Shown here: one piece after another, positions 12,195 to 24,743 of the stretch
How positions within the stretch are numbered: position 1 is the first letter of the stretch
Layout of the letters: the number at the start of each line of letters is the position of its first letter
Assembly (NCBI RefSeq): GCF_020447205.1
Contig: NZ_JAJAEL010000001.1
Coordinates: forward strand, 1 to 64,000
Origin: Thalassolituus alkanivorans
GTDB taxonomy: Bacteria > Pseudomonadota > Gammaproteobacteria > Pseudomonadales > Oceanobacteraceae
Reading direction: 5' to 3'
Length of the DNA stretch: 64,000 nucleotides
Position numbers and translations under genes: made by a program
The notes under the pieces: model-generated
Told to the model about the DNA's origin: nothing
The model's input: only the letters and a program-made list of their open reading frames with translations
The model's database searches: none

Positions 12195-13010
12195 ATGTCA
12201 GCCAACCAACGCCAGCCGAGTCTCTATATTCCCCACGGCGGCGGCCCGTGCTTTTTTATGGAATGGCCGGGCAACCCGCAGCTGTGGGATAACATGGCCG
12301 CCATGCTGCGTTCAATTCCTGCGCGTCTGCCGCAACCACCCAGCGCCATTCTGCTGATTTCGGCCCACTGGGAAGCGCCGGTATTTACCTTTTGCGGTGG
12401 CTCACACCCGAAACTGGAATACGACTATTACGGTTTCCCGCCGCATACCTATGAGATCCGCTATCAGGCTTCGGGCGCTCCGGCACTGGCAGAACGGGCA
12501 GCGCAATTACTGCAGGATGCCGGTATCGGAGCGGCGGTGGATAACAACGCGCCCTGGGATCACGGTGTGTTTATTCCGCTGAAGGTCGCCTATCCGCAGG
12601 AAGAGATTCCGGTATTGGCGATGTCGCTAAAAAAAGGGCTGAACCCGGCCGAGCATCAGGCTGCCGGAAACGTGCTGGCACAGCTGCGCGATGAAAACGT
12701 ACTGATCATCGGCAGCGGCCTGAGCTACCACAACCTGCGCGCATTTTTTGCCGACTCAGCCGCCGATGCTGCCGCCGCCAAAGCCTTTGATGACTGGCTG
12801 ATTGACGCCGCAGCGCAGGACGAAACCCAGCGCACCGCTGCGCTCAATCACTGGAGCGATGCCCCCGGCGCACGCCAGGTACATCCGCGCGAGGAGCACC
12901 TGCTGCCAATGATGATGGTGGCCGGAGCCGCGGGCGCGGATCAGGGCAGCACTTTTTATCGCGAAGAAATCATGGGCAAAGCCGTCTCGGCGATTGGTTT
13001 CGGGCTTTAA
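12195..13010 (+). CDS. DODA-type class III extradiol ring-cleavage dioxygenase
   Basis: A LigB-superfamily enzyme (271 residues) of the DOPA 4,5-dioxygenase / YgiD type, which opens catechol rings using a metal ion. The expected metal ligands are visible: His14 (YIPHGGGPCFF), His58 (LLISAHWE) and His235 (HPREEHLLPM). His123 and His179 are candidates for the acid-base residues. The size matches E. coli YgiD. The true substrate is unknown; L-DOPA cleavage is an assumption from the family. It sits in a likely two-gene unit with the MFS transporter. Confidence 0.85.
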   Translation: MSANQRQPSLYIPHGGGPCFFMEWPGNPQLWDNMAAMLRSIPARLPQPPSAILLISAHWEAPVFTFCGGSHPKLEYDYYGFPPHTYEIRYQASGAPALAERAAQLLQDAGIGAAVDNNAPWDHGVFIPLKVAYPQEEIPVLAMSLKKGLNPAEHQAAGNVLAQLRDENVLIIGSGLSYHNLRAFFADSAADAAAAKAFDDWLIDAAAQDETQRTAALNHWSDAPGARQVHPREEHLLPMMMVAGAAGADQGSTFYREEIMGKAVSAIGFGL

Positions 13011-13017
13011 CCAGAAC

Positions 13018-14814
13018 TCAGAAATACCAGCGCCAGTTAACGCTGGCGGCATGCTCATATTTGCCATCAACAGCAAGGCGGGATACTTCAGCAATTAAGG
13101 CTGATTCCTCCAGTGCAATACTGTGCGTCAGTGTCAGCTGTTGCTGTACTTTGCGGTCCGGGGCAAATCTGGGCTGGTAGCGCAGCCAGCTTTTCATACC
13201 AAAGACTTCGTACAGATAAGCTCCCACTTCCGGTTCGGCGTACAGAAAATCGGCATCGTTATTCCGGTACCAGCCACCATTCAGCAGTGCGTACACACGC
13301 AGGTCAGCTGACGCAGCCAGGGTGATACCGGCACCGCCATGAATATTGAAGGCTGTTTGTCGCTGCAGATTGTCATCCGCCAACGAATAAAAACCGACGC
13401 GGAAATCCCCCGAAACGCCACCGGTGAAACGATCCCACGGTGTCAGGGAGCGGGCTGAATACAATTGCAGATGATTAAGACGTAATGCTTCATGCTGTGG
13501 TGATACGCGCAAAGAGAGATCAAACAGTTTTAATTCGTTCTCAGCAAAATACTGTCGGTTGTCATCTTCAATGCCATGACCTACCGCCAACCACTGAAGG
13601 CTTAACCAGTCGCTTTTTTCTGTACGCTGATAGCCGAATGAGTAATGTGCATCCTCCGGTGTTTTCAGTGGCGAACGATAATTATCGAGTGTCAGTTCAT
13701 AGTCAGAAAATTCTGGCGAATAGGGAATGCTCTGACGCAGCACTGCTGTTTTTTCCCTGCTCTTTTCCGTATCGTCAGTGCCGGTCTGCTCTCTGTAATC
13801 CAGCACAGCATTTGCCATTTCCCGCAGCAGAAATCCGCCTTTGCCACTGACATGAGGCAGCTTATTAATTTCACCCTGTTGCCACTGATAAACCACATCC
13901 TGCAATTCCTGCGGCACGGTATCCTCAAGCATGCGTACACGCCATTTGGCTGCCGGCGTTATCTCTATGTTTTTAATTTTTCCGCTGCGGTTTACCGCTT
14001 TGACCAGATCAATAGGAGTGACCCAGTCACTGTTTTCCAGTTGCGGAATAACCAGACGGATCAGGTCAGCGGATACTGTGGCGCAGTTCTGTGTATGGAA
14101 AAAATAATCCATATTAACGGAACGTAATTCCCACAGATGGGCCTGCAACAAGGCACGCTGCCCCTCATCCAGATCAAGTTCATAGCGCCAGACATTGCGC
14201 TGCTCTGCCAGATTATAAAATTCGAAATGTGCGCGCAGGGGTTTAACCAGAAAGAAGCCTTCTTTGCCTGTGACCAGTGTTTCCCAAAGCAATTTTATGG
14301 GGTTAATGCTGTCGAGTACGGTAAAAAATGACACCGAATGACGGGCATAGAAGCCATCATCCCGCAGTCCTTCAACAGCCAGCATGGCATGGCCAAGCAT
14401 ACTGCTTGGGCTGGTCAGATTCTCAGATGCATAAATAACGCTGATCTGATCAACCGGAACACGCTGCAGAAAAACCCGGTACTCCGGACAATCAGGAAAC
14501 TCAGGCAGGCTGGCACCGCTTTGCTGTAACAGACTATAGCGGGCAGGAAAGCGACAGATTGCCTGCGGCTGCTGCGCGAATAGCCTGAGCGTTGCCTGCC
14601 ACTCCCTCTCAGGAGAATAATCGTCCTGCGTCAAAATAAACGCAGGGTCGGTAATCGTGGGAGTTCCGTCTTTTGTATGCAGTAACGAAAGCCAGCGATC
14701 ATTCAGCCAGCCCGGTACAGCATCTCTGGCGAACGCGGAGTTGCATGCGAATAAAAACCATACAAACAAAAAAAAGGAAGCCCGCAGGCTCCCCTTTATC
14801 GGCTCAGTCAACAT
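13018..14814 (-). CDS. DUF4105 (Lnb-like) periplasmic/outer-membrane protein
   Basis: An exported protein of 598 residues. A signal peptide ends with NSAFA before RDAVPG. The middle contains a DUF4105 (Lnb N-terminal) domain, with the conserved SSMLGHAMLAVEG stretch and the HTQNCATVSADLIRL stretch carrying the candidate His and Cys. The C-terminal 200 residues show alternating hydrophobic and aromatic positions ending in NWRWYF, which is typical of an outer-membrane beta-barrel. DUF4105 proteins include an enzyme that remodels lipoprotein acylation in Gram-positives; whether this one does so is not shown. I chose ATG at 14814; an in-frame TTG at 14832 would overlap the upstream gene. Confidence 0.75.
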   Translation of the reverse strand: MLTEPIKGSLRASFFLFVWFLFACNSAFARDAVPGWLNDRWLSLLHTKDGTPTITDPAFILTQDDYSPEREWQATLRLFAQQPQAICRFPARYSLLQQSGASLPEFPDCPEYRVFLQRVPVDQISVIYASENLTSPSSMLGHAMLAVEGLRDDGFYARHSVSFFTVLDSINPIKLLWETLVTGKEGFFLVKPLRAHFEFYNLAEQRNVWRYELDLDEGQRALLQAHLWELRSVNMDYFFHTQNCATVSADLIRLVIPQLENSDWVTPIDLVKAVNRSGKIKNIEITPAAKWRVRMLEDTVPQELQDVVYQWQQGEINKLPHVSGKGGFLLREMANAVLDYREQTGTDDTEKSREKTAVLRQSIPYSPEFSDYELTLDNYRSPLKTPEDAHYSFGYQRTEKSDWLSLQWLAVGHGIEDDNRQYFAENELKLFDLSLRVSPQHEALRLNHLQLYSARSLTPWDRFTGGVSGDFRVGFYSLADDNLQRQTAFNIHGGAGITLAASADLRVYALLNGGWYRNNDADFLYAEPEVGAYLYEVFGMKSWLRYQPRFAPDRKVQQQLTLTHSIALEESALIAEVSRLAVDGKYEHAASVNWRWYF

Positions 14815-14818
14815 CGGT

Positions 14819-15169
14819 TTACTGACAATCAATTACCGCGTTGTCATAGGTCCACATCGAGCCGGTAGCGGCATCAGTGGTGAAACCGGTGGTAGAGAAA
14901 ACGTTGATGAAGGTTACCACTTCCAGCTTTTTCCGTACGGCAGTCGACGATGCGCAGCTGCTGTCCTGGGTTGCGATAACTTTGGTTGAACCATCTTTTT
15001 CCAGCTTCACAGTCGTCGGAGCTGTGTAGTTCTGACCGTCAACGGTAATATCAACCTTTTTACCATTAGAGGTAGAAACATTAATGGTTGCATAGTCTTC
15101 GGAAAACAGCGTGGCACAGCCGGCCAGAGAGGCTGCAAACATCATTACCGCAATTTTAATGGCTTTCAT
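14819..15169 (-). CDS. Small PEGA-like lipoprotein
   Basis: A lipoprotein of 116 residues. The signal peptide ends in the lipobox LAGC (Cys18). The mature part starts ATLFSEDYATINVSTSNGKK and looks like a short PEGA-type beta domain that often decorates surface lipoproteins, with a Cys near the C terminus that could pair with another. It ends four bases before the ATG of the DUF4105 gene, so the two are almost certainly one operon. Its function is unknown. It may be a partner or a substrate of the DUF4105 protein. Confidence 0.8.
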   Translation of the reverse strand: MKAIKIAVMMFAASLAGCATLFSEDYATINVSTSNGKKVDITVDGQNYTAPTTVKLEKDGSTKVIATQDSSCASSTAVRKKLEVVTFINVFSTTGFTTDAATGSMWTYDNAVIDCQ

Positions 15170-15281
15170 TCGGCTAAATCCTTGTTTTATTTAAACGTAA
15201 ATCCTGAGTGCGGGCTCATTATATGAAGATCACTCCCTGCCGCAATTGAAATCATCCTGACCGACTCAGGCAACGTCATTA

Positions 15282-16053
15282 TTACAACTTAAACCCCGGT
15301 GCATGATGCAGCTGTCCCTGAATCTGCGCGGCATCATCCAGCGCCTGTTCTAAGGTCTGGCTGCGGGCGGCATTAAACAGGCGCTTGGTTTCCCGCAGGC
15401 AGCGGGCGTCGTTAGTGGCCATCTGCCGCGCCAGACCGAGCGCACTGCCCAGCAGCTGGGTATGGGGTACCACACGACTGACCAGCCCCATGCGCAGTGC
15501 TTCGTCGGCCGAAAATGTGCGTCCGGTGAGCGCCATTTCCAGCGCGTGCTGCATACCGATACGGCGCGGTAATAACCAGGCGCCGCCATCGCCGGGAATA
15601 ATCCCCAGTTTGATAAAGCTTTCGGCAAAGGTCGCCTGCTCGCTGGCGATGGCAATGTCGCACATGCACACCATATCGTTGCCGGCACCCACCGCCGGGC
15701 CATTGACCGCGGCGATAATGGGAATTTCCAGTTGCGCAAACGCCAGCGGAATACGCTGAATAAAGGCTTTGTAATTGGCGCTCAGCTGTTGCGCATCGCC
15801 GGCAAACATACCGCTGCGCTGCTGCATCGCCTTGATATTACCGCCACCGCTGAATACTTTACCGGCACCGGTAAAGACGGCGACTTTAATATCCTGACGG
15901 TCATTAACCTGAGCCAGCGTCTGTTCGATGGCGTCGATCACTTCGCCATCGGAAATGGCGTTTTTAATATCCGGCCGGTTCAGCGTCAGCAGGGCGATGC
16001 TTTCGGCACCGCTGTCGTCTTTGCATAATTCCAGAGTCAGGTGTGCGCTGTGA

Positions 16054-16061
<8 letters not shown>
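15282..16061 (-). CDS. Enoyl-CoA hydratase/isomerase (crotonase)
   Basis: A crotonase-fold enzyme of 259 residues. The oxyanion-hole motifs are FSGGGNIKAM (about residues 69-78) and NGPAVGAGNDMVCMCD (about 120-135). It is the last gene of the liu cluster and overlaps the acetoacetyl-CoA synthetase gene by eight bases, so it is translationally coupled to it. The methylglutaconyl-CoA hydratase of the pathway is encoded separately (liuC), so this is a second, different crotonase. Its substrate cannot be fixed from sequence. Confidence 0.85.
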
Positions 16062-18120
<2,059 letters not shown>

Positions 18121-18123
18121 TGA

Positions 18124-19074
18124 CTACTCCTTGTTGTTCTGACGGGCATCATTATTATTTTTCCCGGCTTTCGCCACCAGCGCCCGTCCGCTTTTACTGC
18201 CATTCGGACGCTGCAGCTGATCGCTGATCCACTGCCCGGTTTCTGCCAGCAACTGCGCGTCGATACCGGTGTGCAGACCGAGGCCTTCGACCAGACGCAG
18301 CACATCTTCGCTGGCAACATTGCCCGACGCCCCGGCGGCATAAGGGCAGCCTCCCAGTCCGGCAACCGAGCTGTCGACGGTGCGGATGCCCAGCTCCAGC
18401 GCGGCGTAAATATTGGCCAGCGCCTGACCATAGGTATCGTGAAAGTGCACCGCCAGCTGCGACACCGGCATGTGCAGTGCCAGCGCGCGGATCAGATTCT
18501 GCGTCTGCGGCACAGTTCCGGTGCCGATGGTATCGCCCAGCGATATTTCGTAGCAGCCCATTTCCAGCAGGGCCTGCGCCACATCCAGCACCGCCGACAC
18601 CGGCACCTCGCCCTGATAAGGACAGCCCATCACGGTGGAGACATAACCGCGCACCGGCAAACCAACCGTGCGCGCATGCTCCAGCACCGGGCGGATACGT
18701 TCCAGACTCTGCGCCACGCTGCAGTTAATGTTCTTCTGGGTGAAGGCATCGGAGGCGGCGGTAAACACCGCAACCTCCGAGGCGTTGGCCGCCAACGCCG
18801 CTTCCAGCCCCTGCAGATTGGGGGTGAGGGCGGCATAGCGCACGCCGGGCTGACGCTTAAGCTGCAGCAGTACGCGGTCGCTGTGCTGCATCTGCGGCAC
18901 CCATTTGGGTGAGACAAAACTGCCGGCCTCGATGTGGCGCAGGCCGGCGGCGGCCAGCCGCTCAATCAGCTCGCAGCGCAGCTCAACACTGAGCGCCTGC
19001 GCTTCATTCTGTAAGCCATCGCGCGCGCCGACTTCGACAATGCGCACGCTGTCCGGATGTGCCCGCTGCATCAT
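18124..19074 (-). CDS. liuE: Hydroxymethylglutaryl-CoA lyase
   Basis: Cleaves HMG-CoA to acetoacetate and acetyl-CoA, the last specific step of leucine breakdown. The 316-residue protein shows the substrate-binding VEVGARDGLQNE near the N terminus and the family's GLGGCPYAAGASGN signature with the catalytic Cys in the C-terminal third. Its ATG overlaps the stop of the carboxylase alpha gene (ATGA, 19071-19074), so the genes are translationally coupled. Confidence 0.95.
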   Translation of the reverse strand: MMQRAHPDSVRIVEVGARDGLQNEAQALSVELRCELIERLAAAGLRHIEAGSFVSPKWVPQMQHSDRVLLQLKRQPGVRYAALTPNLQGLEAALAANASEVAVFTAASDAFTQKNINCSVAQSLERIRPVLEHARTVGLPVRGYVSTVMGCPYQGEVPVSAVLDVAQALLEMGCYEISLGDTIGTGTVPQTQNLIRALALHMPVSQLAVHFHDTYGQALANIYAALELGIRTVDSSVAGLGGCPYAAGASGNVASEDVLRLVEGLGLHTGIDAQLLAETGQWISDQLQRPNGSKSGRALVAKAGKNNNDARQNNKE

Positions 19075-21131
19075 GCGTCGGCCTCCGCTGCTGCCTCTTC
19101 AGTTATCTCCAGCTGCAACAGCTCAGTGCCTTCGGCTACCTGATCACCGGCCTGATACAGCACCGCCTGCACCAGCGCGGCCTGCGGCGCGCGGATGCTG
19201 TGCTCCATTTTCATTGCTTCCATAATCATCAGCACCTGACCGGCCTCAACCTGTTCGCCCGGCTGCACTTTAACCTCCAGCACCTGACCGGCCATGGGTG
19301 CGGTCAGACCGCCATGATCATCCTGCGCCTGCTCGCCCAGCCAGCGGTTACGCGCAAAACGCTGACTGCCCTGTGGCAGAAACAGCAGCAGCTCGTGTTC
19401 GCTCAGCGCCAGCGGCAGTGATTGCTGCTGACCGTTTACCCGCGCATCCAGCTGCAGCAGGCGGATATCACCTGCCTGACTGTTAAGTTCTAAACGCCCC
19501 TGAAGCTGCACACTGTGATCGGCCAGCTGCAGCTGCCAGCTCTGGTTTCTGTCCAGACCGTTCGCCTGATCATTTGCCCGCGCCCGTGCCCGCAGCACAT
19601 CACCGACGGCACTTTCCAGCCGCAGCACGCGCAGTACAGGCAGTGCCGACTGAAAACCATCGGCGTGCCACGGGTCATTCAGTTGCTGCTGAGATTGAGA
19701 GGCAAGCGTCGGCAACAACAGCTCGGTTAACGCCGCCAGTTCCCAGTGGGTCGGTAAGGGCTGCGTCAGTTCGTGCTGGTTACGTTCAATAAAGTCGGTG
19801 CTCAGCTCGGCATTGGCAAAGGCCTCCAGACTGAGCAGGCGCAGCAGAAAATCGCGGTTGGTTTTTACCCCGTCGACCTGCAGTGCGGCCAGTGCGGTGC
19901 GCAGGTTATGCAGTGCTTCGGTACGATCACGACCGTGGGCAATCAGCTTGGCCAGCATCGGATCGTAGTAAGGGCTGACTTCATCACCCTGCTGCACACC
20001 GCTGTCGAGACGAACAGAAGCACTCAGCTCTGGCGCCTGCCACAGTTTCAGGCGGCCAATAGCCGGCAGGAAATGGTTATCCGGATCTTCGGCGTACAGC
20101 CGCACCTCGATGGCGTGGCCATTAATCGGCAGGTTCTGCTGGCTGACCTCCTGCGGCAGACCTTTACCCGCCGCCACGCGTAACTGCCAGTACACCAGAT
20201 CGACGCCAGTAATCATCTCGGTGACCGGGTGCTCGACCTGCAGGCGGGTGTTCATCTCCATAAAGAAGAATTCATGGTTGGCATCCAGCAGAAACTCCAC
20301 CGTACCTGCGCCGCGATACTGAATACGCTGCGCCACCGCCAGCGCGGCTTCGCCCATACGCTGGCGCAGCGCGGCTGTCATACCCGGCGCCGGCGCTTCC
20401 TCGATCACTTTCTGATGGCGGCGCTGCACCGAGCAATCACGCTCGAACAGGTAAACACCGTTGCCGAAGCTGTCCATGAACACCTGCACTTCCACATGGC
20501 GCGGGCGGATCAGGTATTTCTCAATCAGCAGGCGATCATCACCAAAAGCCGAGCGCGCTTCACGCCGGGCGGCGGCGATATCGTCATGCAGCGTGGCAGC
20601 GGAGAGCACGATACGCATGCCTTTACCGCCACCGCCGGCACTGGCTTTCAGCAACAGCGGATAACCGATGCGTTCGGCCTCGGCGCTCAGGCGTTCGTCG
20701 CTCTGCTCATCGCCGTGATAGCCGGGCACCAGCGGCACACCGCTGTCAGCCAGCAGGGCTTTGGCGCTGGCCTTATCGCCCATGGCTTCAATCGCTGCCG
20801 CCGACGGCCCGATAAAGGCGATGCCGGCCTCTTCGCAGGCGCGGGCAAAGGCGGCGTTTTCGCTTAAAAAGCCGTAGCCCGGATGAATGGCTTCGGCGCC
20901 GGTGGCGCGCGCGGCGTCCAGCACCTTGTGCATATCCAGATAGCTTTCGGCGGCAGTCACACCACCGAGAGCGATGGCTTCGTCGGCCTGCTGTACATGC
21001 AGCGCACTGGCGTCGGCATCGGAATAAATGGCAACGGTGCGGATGCCCAGCGCTTTTGCTGTACGCATCACGCGCACGGCAATTTCGCCACGGTTGGCGA
21101 TCAGAATCTTGTTAAACAGGTGCTCAGTCAT
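19071..21131 (-). CDS. liuD: Methylcrotonoyl-CoA carboxylase, biotin-carrying alpha subunit
   Basis: The biotin carboxylase plus biotin carrier subunit (686 residues). The N-terminal NKILIANRGEIAVRVMRTAK and the ATP-grasp loop KASAGGGGKGMRIV are clear, and the C-terminal biotinyl domain has MEAMKM with Lys641 as the biotin site. I chose ATG at 21131 (MTEHLFNKIL); the longer open frame from 21179 runs back into liuC and lacks conserved residues. The chosen ATG overlaps the liuC stop by eight bases. Together with LiuB it converts 3-methylcrotonyl-CoA to 3-methylglutaconyl-CoA. Confidence 0.95.
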   Translation of the reverse strand: MTEHLFNKILIANRGEIAVRVMRTAKALGIRTVAIYSDADASALHVQQADEAIALGGVTAAESYLDMHKVLDAARATGAEAIHPGYGFLSENAAFARACEEAGIAFIGPSAAAIEAMGDKASAKALLADSGVPLVPGYHGDEQSDERLSAEAERIGYPLLLKASAGGGGKGMRIVLSAATLHDDIAAARREARSAFGDDRLLIEKYLIRPRHVEVQVFMDSFGNGVYLFERDCSVQRRHQKVIEEAPAPGMTAALRQRMGEAALAVAQRIQYRGAGTVEFLLDANHEFFFMEMNTRLQVEHPVTEMITGVDLVYWQLRVAAGKGLPQEVSQQNLPINGHAIEVRLYAEDPDNHFLPAIGRLKLWQAPELSASVRLDSGVQQGDEVSPYYDPMLAKLIAHGRDRTEALHNLRTALAALQVDGVKTNRDFLLRLLSLEAFANAELSTDFIERNQHELTQPLPTHWELAALTELLLPTLASQSQQQLNDPWHADGFQSALPVLRVLRLESAVGDVLRARARANDQANGLDRNQSWQLQLADHSVQLQGRLELNSQAGDIRLLQLDARVNGQQQSLPLALSEHELLLFLPQGSQRFARNRWLGEQAQDDHGGLTAPMAGQVLEVKVQPGEQVEAGQVLMIMEAMKMEHSIRAPQAALVQAVLYQAGDQVAEGTELLQLEITEEAAAEADA

Positions 21132-21909
21132 GGGCTGCTTCCTGTGCATAAGTGGGGGCGCGTTTCTGCAGAAACGCACTTAATCCTTCCTGGCCTTCGG
21201 CGCTGACGCGCAGGCGGGCAATCAGTGCCGATGTTTGTTCTTTCAGCTGATCATTGACCGGGCTGCTCTGGCCGGCGATCAGGGCTTTGGTCGCCGCCAG
21301 CGCCTGCGGGCCGTTGGCCAGCAACGCCTGACACCAGCGCTGCACCTGCTCATCCAGCTGTTCCGCCGGCACCACTTCATGTACCAGCTGCAGTGCCTGC
21401 GCCGTTGGCGCGTCGATCAGTTCTGCGCTTAAAAAGTAACGCCGCGCCTGACGTGCGCCCATCGCTGCCAGCACATAAGGGCTGATGGTGGCCGGGCTTA
21501 AACCGAGCTTCACTTCGCTCAGGCAGAAGCGCGCGTTGTCCGCCGCCACCGCCATATCGCAACAGCAGATCAGCCCCAGCGCGCCGCCAAAGGCTGCGCC
21601 CTGCACGCGGGCGATGGTCGGTTTGGGGAAGTCATTCAGATCCTGCAGCAGACCGGCCAACTGCAGGGCATCGGCGTGATTCTCAGCCTCGGAGGCGTCT
21701 TTCTGGGCTTTCATCCAGTTGAGGTCAGCGCCGGTGCAGAAGTGTTTGCCCTGACCGGCGAGCACCAGCACCCGCACCGCAGGTTCAGTGGCCAGTACCG
21801 ACAACTGCGCCCGCAGCTCGGCAATCAGCTCCGCATTAAAGGCATTACCCAGTTCGGGACGGTCGAGGCTCAGCGTGGCTACGCCCTGATGAATTGCGAG
21901 TTCCAGCAT
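21124..21909 (-). CDS. liuC: Methylglutaconyl-CoA hydratase
   Basis: A crotonase of 261 residues that hydrates 3-methylglutaconyl-CoA to HMG-CoA. Oxyanion-hole motifs FCTGADLNWMK (about residues 56-66) and VQGAAFGGALGLICCCD (about 104-120) are intact. Its place between the two methylcrotonoyl-CoA carboxylase subunit genes is the standard liuB-liuC-liuD order, which supports the specific call over a general enoyl-CoA hydratase. Confidence 0.92.
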   Translation of the reverse strand: MLELAIHQGVATLSLDRPELGNAFNAELIAELRAQLSVLATEPAVRVLVLAGQGKHFCTGADLNWMKAQKDASEAENHADALQLAGLLQDLNDFPKPTIARVQGAAFGGALGLICCCDMAVAADNARFCLSEVKLGLSPATISPYVLAAMGARQARRYFLSAELIDAPTAQALQLVHEVVPAEQLDEQVQRWCQALLANGPQALAATKALIAGQSSPVNDQLKEQTSALIARLRVSAEGQEGLSAFLQKRAPTYAQEAAHD

Positions 21910-21918
21910 AAAAATCTC

Positions 21919-23523
21919 CTACATGCGGAACACGCCAAAGCGTGTGTCTTCAATGGGTTTATTCAGGCAGGCCGACAGCGCCAGCCCCAGCACGCGCCGG
22001 CTGTCGGCCGGGTCGATAATGCCGTCGTCCCACAGCCGCGCCGAGCTGTAGTACGGATGACCCTGCTGCTCGTACAGCTCACGGATTGGTTGTTTGAAAG
22101 CGTTCTCGTCGGCGTCGCTCCAGGGCTCGCCTTTCTTCGCCAGCTGCTCGCGCTTCACCTGCGCCAGCACGCCGGCCGCCTGCTCGCCGCCCATCACCGA
22201 GATGCGCGCGTTGGGCCACATAAAGAGGAAGTTCGGATCGTAGGCGCGGCCACACATGCCGTAGTTACCGGCACCGAAACTGCCGCCGATCACCAGTGTC
22301 AGCTTCGGCACTTTGGCACAGGCCACCGCCATCACCATCTTGGCGCCGTGGCGGGCGATGCCTTCGGCTTCGTATTTGGGGCCGACCATAAAGCCGGTGA
22401 TGTTCTGCAGAAACAGCAGCGGAATTTTGCGCTGCGCACAGAGCTCGATGAAATGCGTGCCTTTCTGTGCCGACTCGGAAAACAGGATGCCGTTATTGGC
22501 AACGATGCCCACCGGCATGCCATACAGCTTGGCAAAACCGCACACCAGCGTGGTGCCGAAGCGCGCTTTGAATTCATCAAACTCCGAGCCGTCCACCAGC
22601 CGCGCAATGACCTCGCGCACATCGTAGGGCTGGCGGGTATCAGTCGGGATCAGGCCGTACAGTTCGCTGACCGGATAGGCCGGTTCTTCTACCTCTGCCG
22701 CCGTGCTTTGCGGCTTGTGGCGGTTCAGATTGGCGACGGCGTTACGCGCCAGCTGCAGCGCGTGTTCGTCGTTCTCGGCCAGATGGTCGGCCACGCCGGA
22801 CTGACCGGTATGCAGCTCGCCACCGCCCAGCTCTTCGGCACCGATTTCTTCGCCGGTGGCCATCTTCACCAGCGGCGGGCCGGCAAGAAAAATGGTGGCC
22901 TGATTACGCACGATAATGGATTCATCGGCCATCGCCGGCACATAGGCGCCGCCGGCGGTGCAGGACCCCATCACCACCGCAATCTGGGCGATACCGGCGG
23001 CCGACATATTGGCCTGGTTAAAGAAGATTCGGCCGAAATGTTCGCGGTCGGGGAATACCTCATCCTGGCGCGGCAGGTTAGCACCGCCGGAATCCACCAG
23101 ATAAACGCAGGGCAGGTTGCATTGCTGGGCGATGGTCTGCGCGCGCAGGTGTTTTTTCACCGTCAGCGGGTAGTAGCTGCCGCCTTTCACCGTGGCATCG
23201 TTGCCCACCACCATGCATTCCTGACCGTTGATACGGCCGATACCGGCAACCACACCGGCGGCGGGTACGTCTTCGCCGTACACCTCATGGGCCGCCAGCT
23301 GGCCGATTTCCAGAAACGGGCTGCCGGCATCGAGCAGCAGCTGAATGCGCTCGCGCACCGGCAATTTACCGCGCGCGGTATGGCGCTGCATCGCCACCTC
23401 ACCACCACCTTCGGCGATGCGTGCGACTTTGGCTTTCAGGTCGGCCACCAGCGCCTGCATCTGTGCGCGGTTGGCGGCAAACTGCGGACTGCGGCTGTCG
23501 AGCCGGGACTGGATAAGCGGCAT
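21919..23523 (-). CDS. liuB: Methylcrotonoyl-CoA carboxylase, carboxyltransferase beta subunit
   Basis: The carboxyltransferase subunit (534 residues), which moves CO2 from biotin to 3-methylcrotonyl-CoA. The two crotonase-like halves are visible, with [20 protein letters not shown] in the first and the CoA-site motif [20 protein letters not shown] in the second. Its ATG overlaps the liuA stop by one base (TGATG). A close alternative is geranyl-CoA carboxylase, but the complete liu context favours leucine catabolism. Confidence 0.94.
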   Translation of the reverse strand: MPLIQSRLDSRSPQFAANRAQMQALVADLKAKVARIAEGGGEVAMQRHTARGKLPVRERIQLLLDAGSPFLEIGQLAAHEVYGEDVPAAGVVAGIGRINGQECMVVGNDATVKGGSYYPLTVKKHLRAQTIAQQCNLPCVYLVDSGGANLPRQDEVFPDREHFGRIFFNQANMSAAGIAQIAVVMGSCTAGGAYVPAMADESIIVRNQATIFLAGPPLVKMATGEEIGAEELGGGELHTGQSGVADHLAENDEHALQLARNAVANLNRHKPQSTAAEVEEPAYPVSELYGLIPTDTRQPYDVREVIARLVDGSEFDEFKARFGTTLVCGFAKLYGMPVGIVANNGILFSESAQKGTHFIELCAQRKIPLLFLQNITGFMVGPKYEAEGIARHGAKMVMAVACAKVPKLTLVIGGSFGAGNYGMCGRAYDPNFLFMWPNARISVMGGEQAAGVLAQVKREQLAKKGEPWSDADENAFKQPIRELYEQQGHPYYSSARLWDDGIIDPADSRRVLGLALSACLNKPIEDTRFGVFRM

Positions 23524-24680
23524 CAGCTCAGCTCCTGAAACAGTTCGCGGCCAATCAGCATGCGGCGGATTTCCGAGGTGCCGGCGCCGATTTCGTACAG
23601 CTTGGCGTCGCGCAGCAGACGGCCGGTAGGGAAGTCGTTGATATAGCCATTGCCGCCCAGCAGCTGGATCGCATCCAGCGCCATCTGCGTGGCTTTTTCG
23701 GCACAGTAGAGAATCACACCAGCGGCGTCTTTACGTGTGGTTTCGCCACGGTCGCAGGCGGCCGCCACGGCGTACAGATAGGCGCGGCTGGCGTTCATGC
23801 TGGTGTACATATCGGCCAGCTTGCCCTGCACCAGCTGGAACTCACCGATGCTCTGGCCAAACTGTTTGCGGTCAACGATATAGGGCTGCACCACATCCAT
23901 ACAGGCCAGCATGATGCCGGTCGGGCCGCCGGACAACACCACGCGCTCGTAGTCGAGGCCGCTCATCAGCACTTTCACGCCCATGTTCTCGCCGCCGAGG
24001 ATGTTTTCTGCCGGTACTTCGACGTTATCGAACACCAGCTCACAGGTGTTGGAGCCGCGCATGCCGAGCTTGTCGAGTTTCGGGCTGCGTGAGAAACCGG
24101 CCCAGTCGCGTTCAACGATAAAGGCGGTCATGCCGTGCGGGCCTTTGCTCAGATCGGTTTTGGCGTAGATCACATAAACGTTGGCATCCGGGCCGTTGGT
24201 GATCCACATCTTGGTGCCGTTGAGCACATAGTGATCGCCTTTTTTATCAGCGCGCAGCTTCATCGACACCACATCGGAACCAGCATTGGGTTCGCTCATC
24301 GCCAGCGCGCCGATATGCTCGCCGGAGATCAGCTTCGGCAGGTATTTCGCCTTCTGCTCCGCCGTGCCGTTGCGGTAAATCTGGTTTACACAGAGATTGG
24401 AGTGGGCGCCGTAAGACAGCCCGACCGAAGCCGAGGCGCGGCTGATTTCTTCCATGGCGATCACATGCGCCAGATAGCCCATATCGGCACCGCCGTATTC
24501 TTCGCTGACGGTAATGCCAAGCAATCCCTGCTCGCCGAACTTGCGCCACATGGGCATGGGGAACTGGTTGTCACGGTCAACGTCCGCGGCCAGTGGCGCC
24601 AGCTCACGCTGGGCAAAACCGCGCACCTGATCGCGCAGCATATCGAGCGTTTCGCCCAGGCCAAAATTGAATCCGGTCAT
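23523..24680 (-). CDS. liuA: Isovaleryl-CoA dehydrogenase
   Basis: An acyl-CoA dehydrogenase of 385 residues that oxidises isovaleryl-CoA to 3-methylcrotonyl-CoA and passes electrons to ETF. Visible are [16 protein letters not shown] (FAD/substrate site), the [19 protein letters not shown] stretch with the catalytic-Glu region typical of isovaleryl-CoA dehydrogenases, and the C-terminal [20 protein letters not shown]. It follows liuR by 63 bases. Confidence 0.94.
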   Translation of the reverse strand: MTGFNFGLGETLDMLRDQVRGFAQRELAPLAADVDRDNQFPMPMWRKFGEQGLLGITVSEEYGGADMGYLAHVIAMEEISRASASVGLSYGAHSNLCVNQIYRNGTAEQKAKYLPKLISGEHIGALAMSEPNAGSDVVSMKLRADKKGDHYVLNGTKMWITNGPDANVYVIYAKTDLSKGPHGMTAFIVERDWAGFSRSPKLDKLGMRGSNTCELVFDNVEVPAENILGGENMGVKVLMSGLDYERVVLSGGPTGIMLACMDVVQPYIVDRKQFGQSIGEFQLVQGKLADMYTSMNASRAYLYAVAAACDRGETTRKDAAGVILYCAEKATQMALDAIQLLGGNGYINDFPTGRLLRDAKLYEIGAGTSEIRRMLIGRELFQELS

Positions 24681-24743
24681 CGTATGGCTCCTTCCTGTTG
24701 TATTTTTATTCTTGGTAGCAGGGCCGGAGGCTGACGGGCGGCG

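Noticed and set aside
21676-23538. 620-codon plus-strand open frame opposite liuC and liuB
   Set aside because: It is antisense to two well-supported enzymes, lacks conserved motifs, and has the His/Gln/Arg-rich composition usual for the shadow of GC-rich codons.
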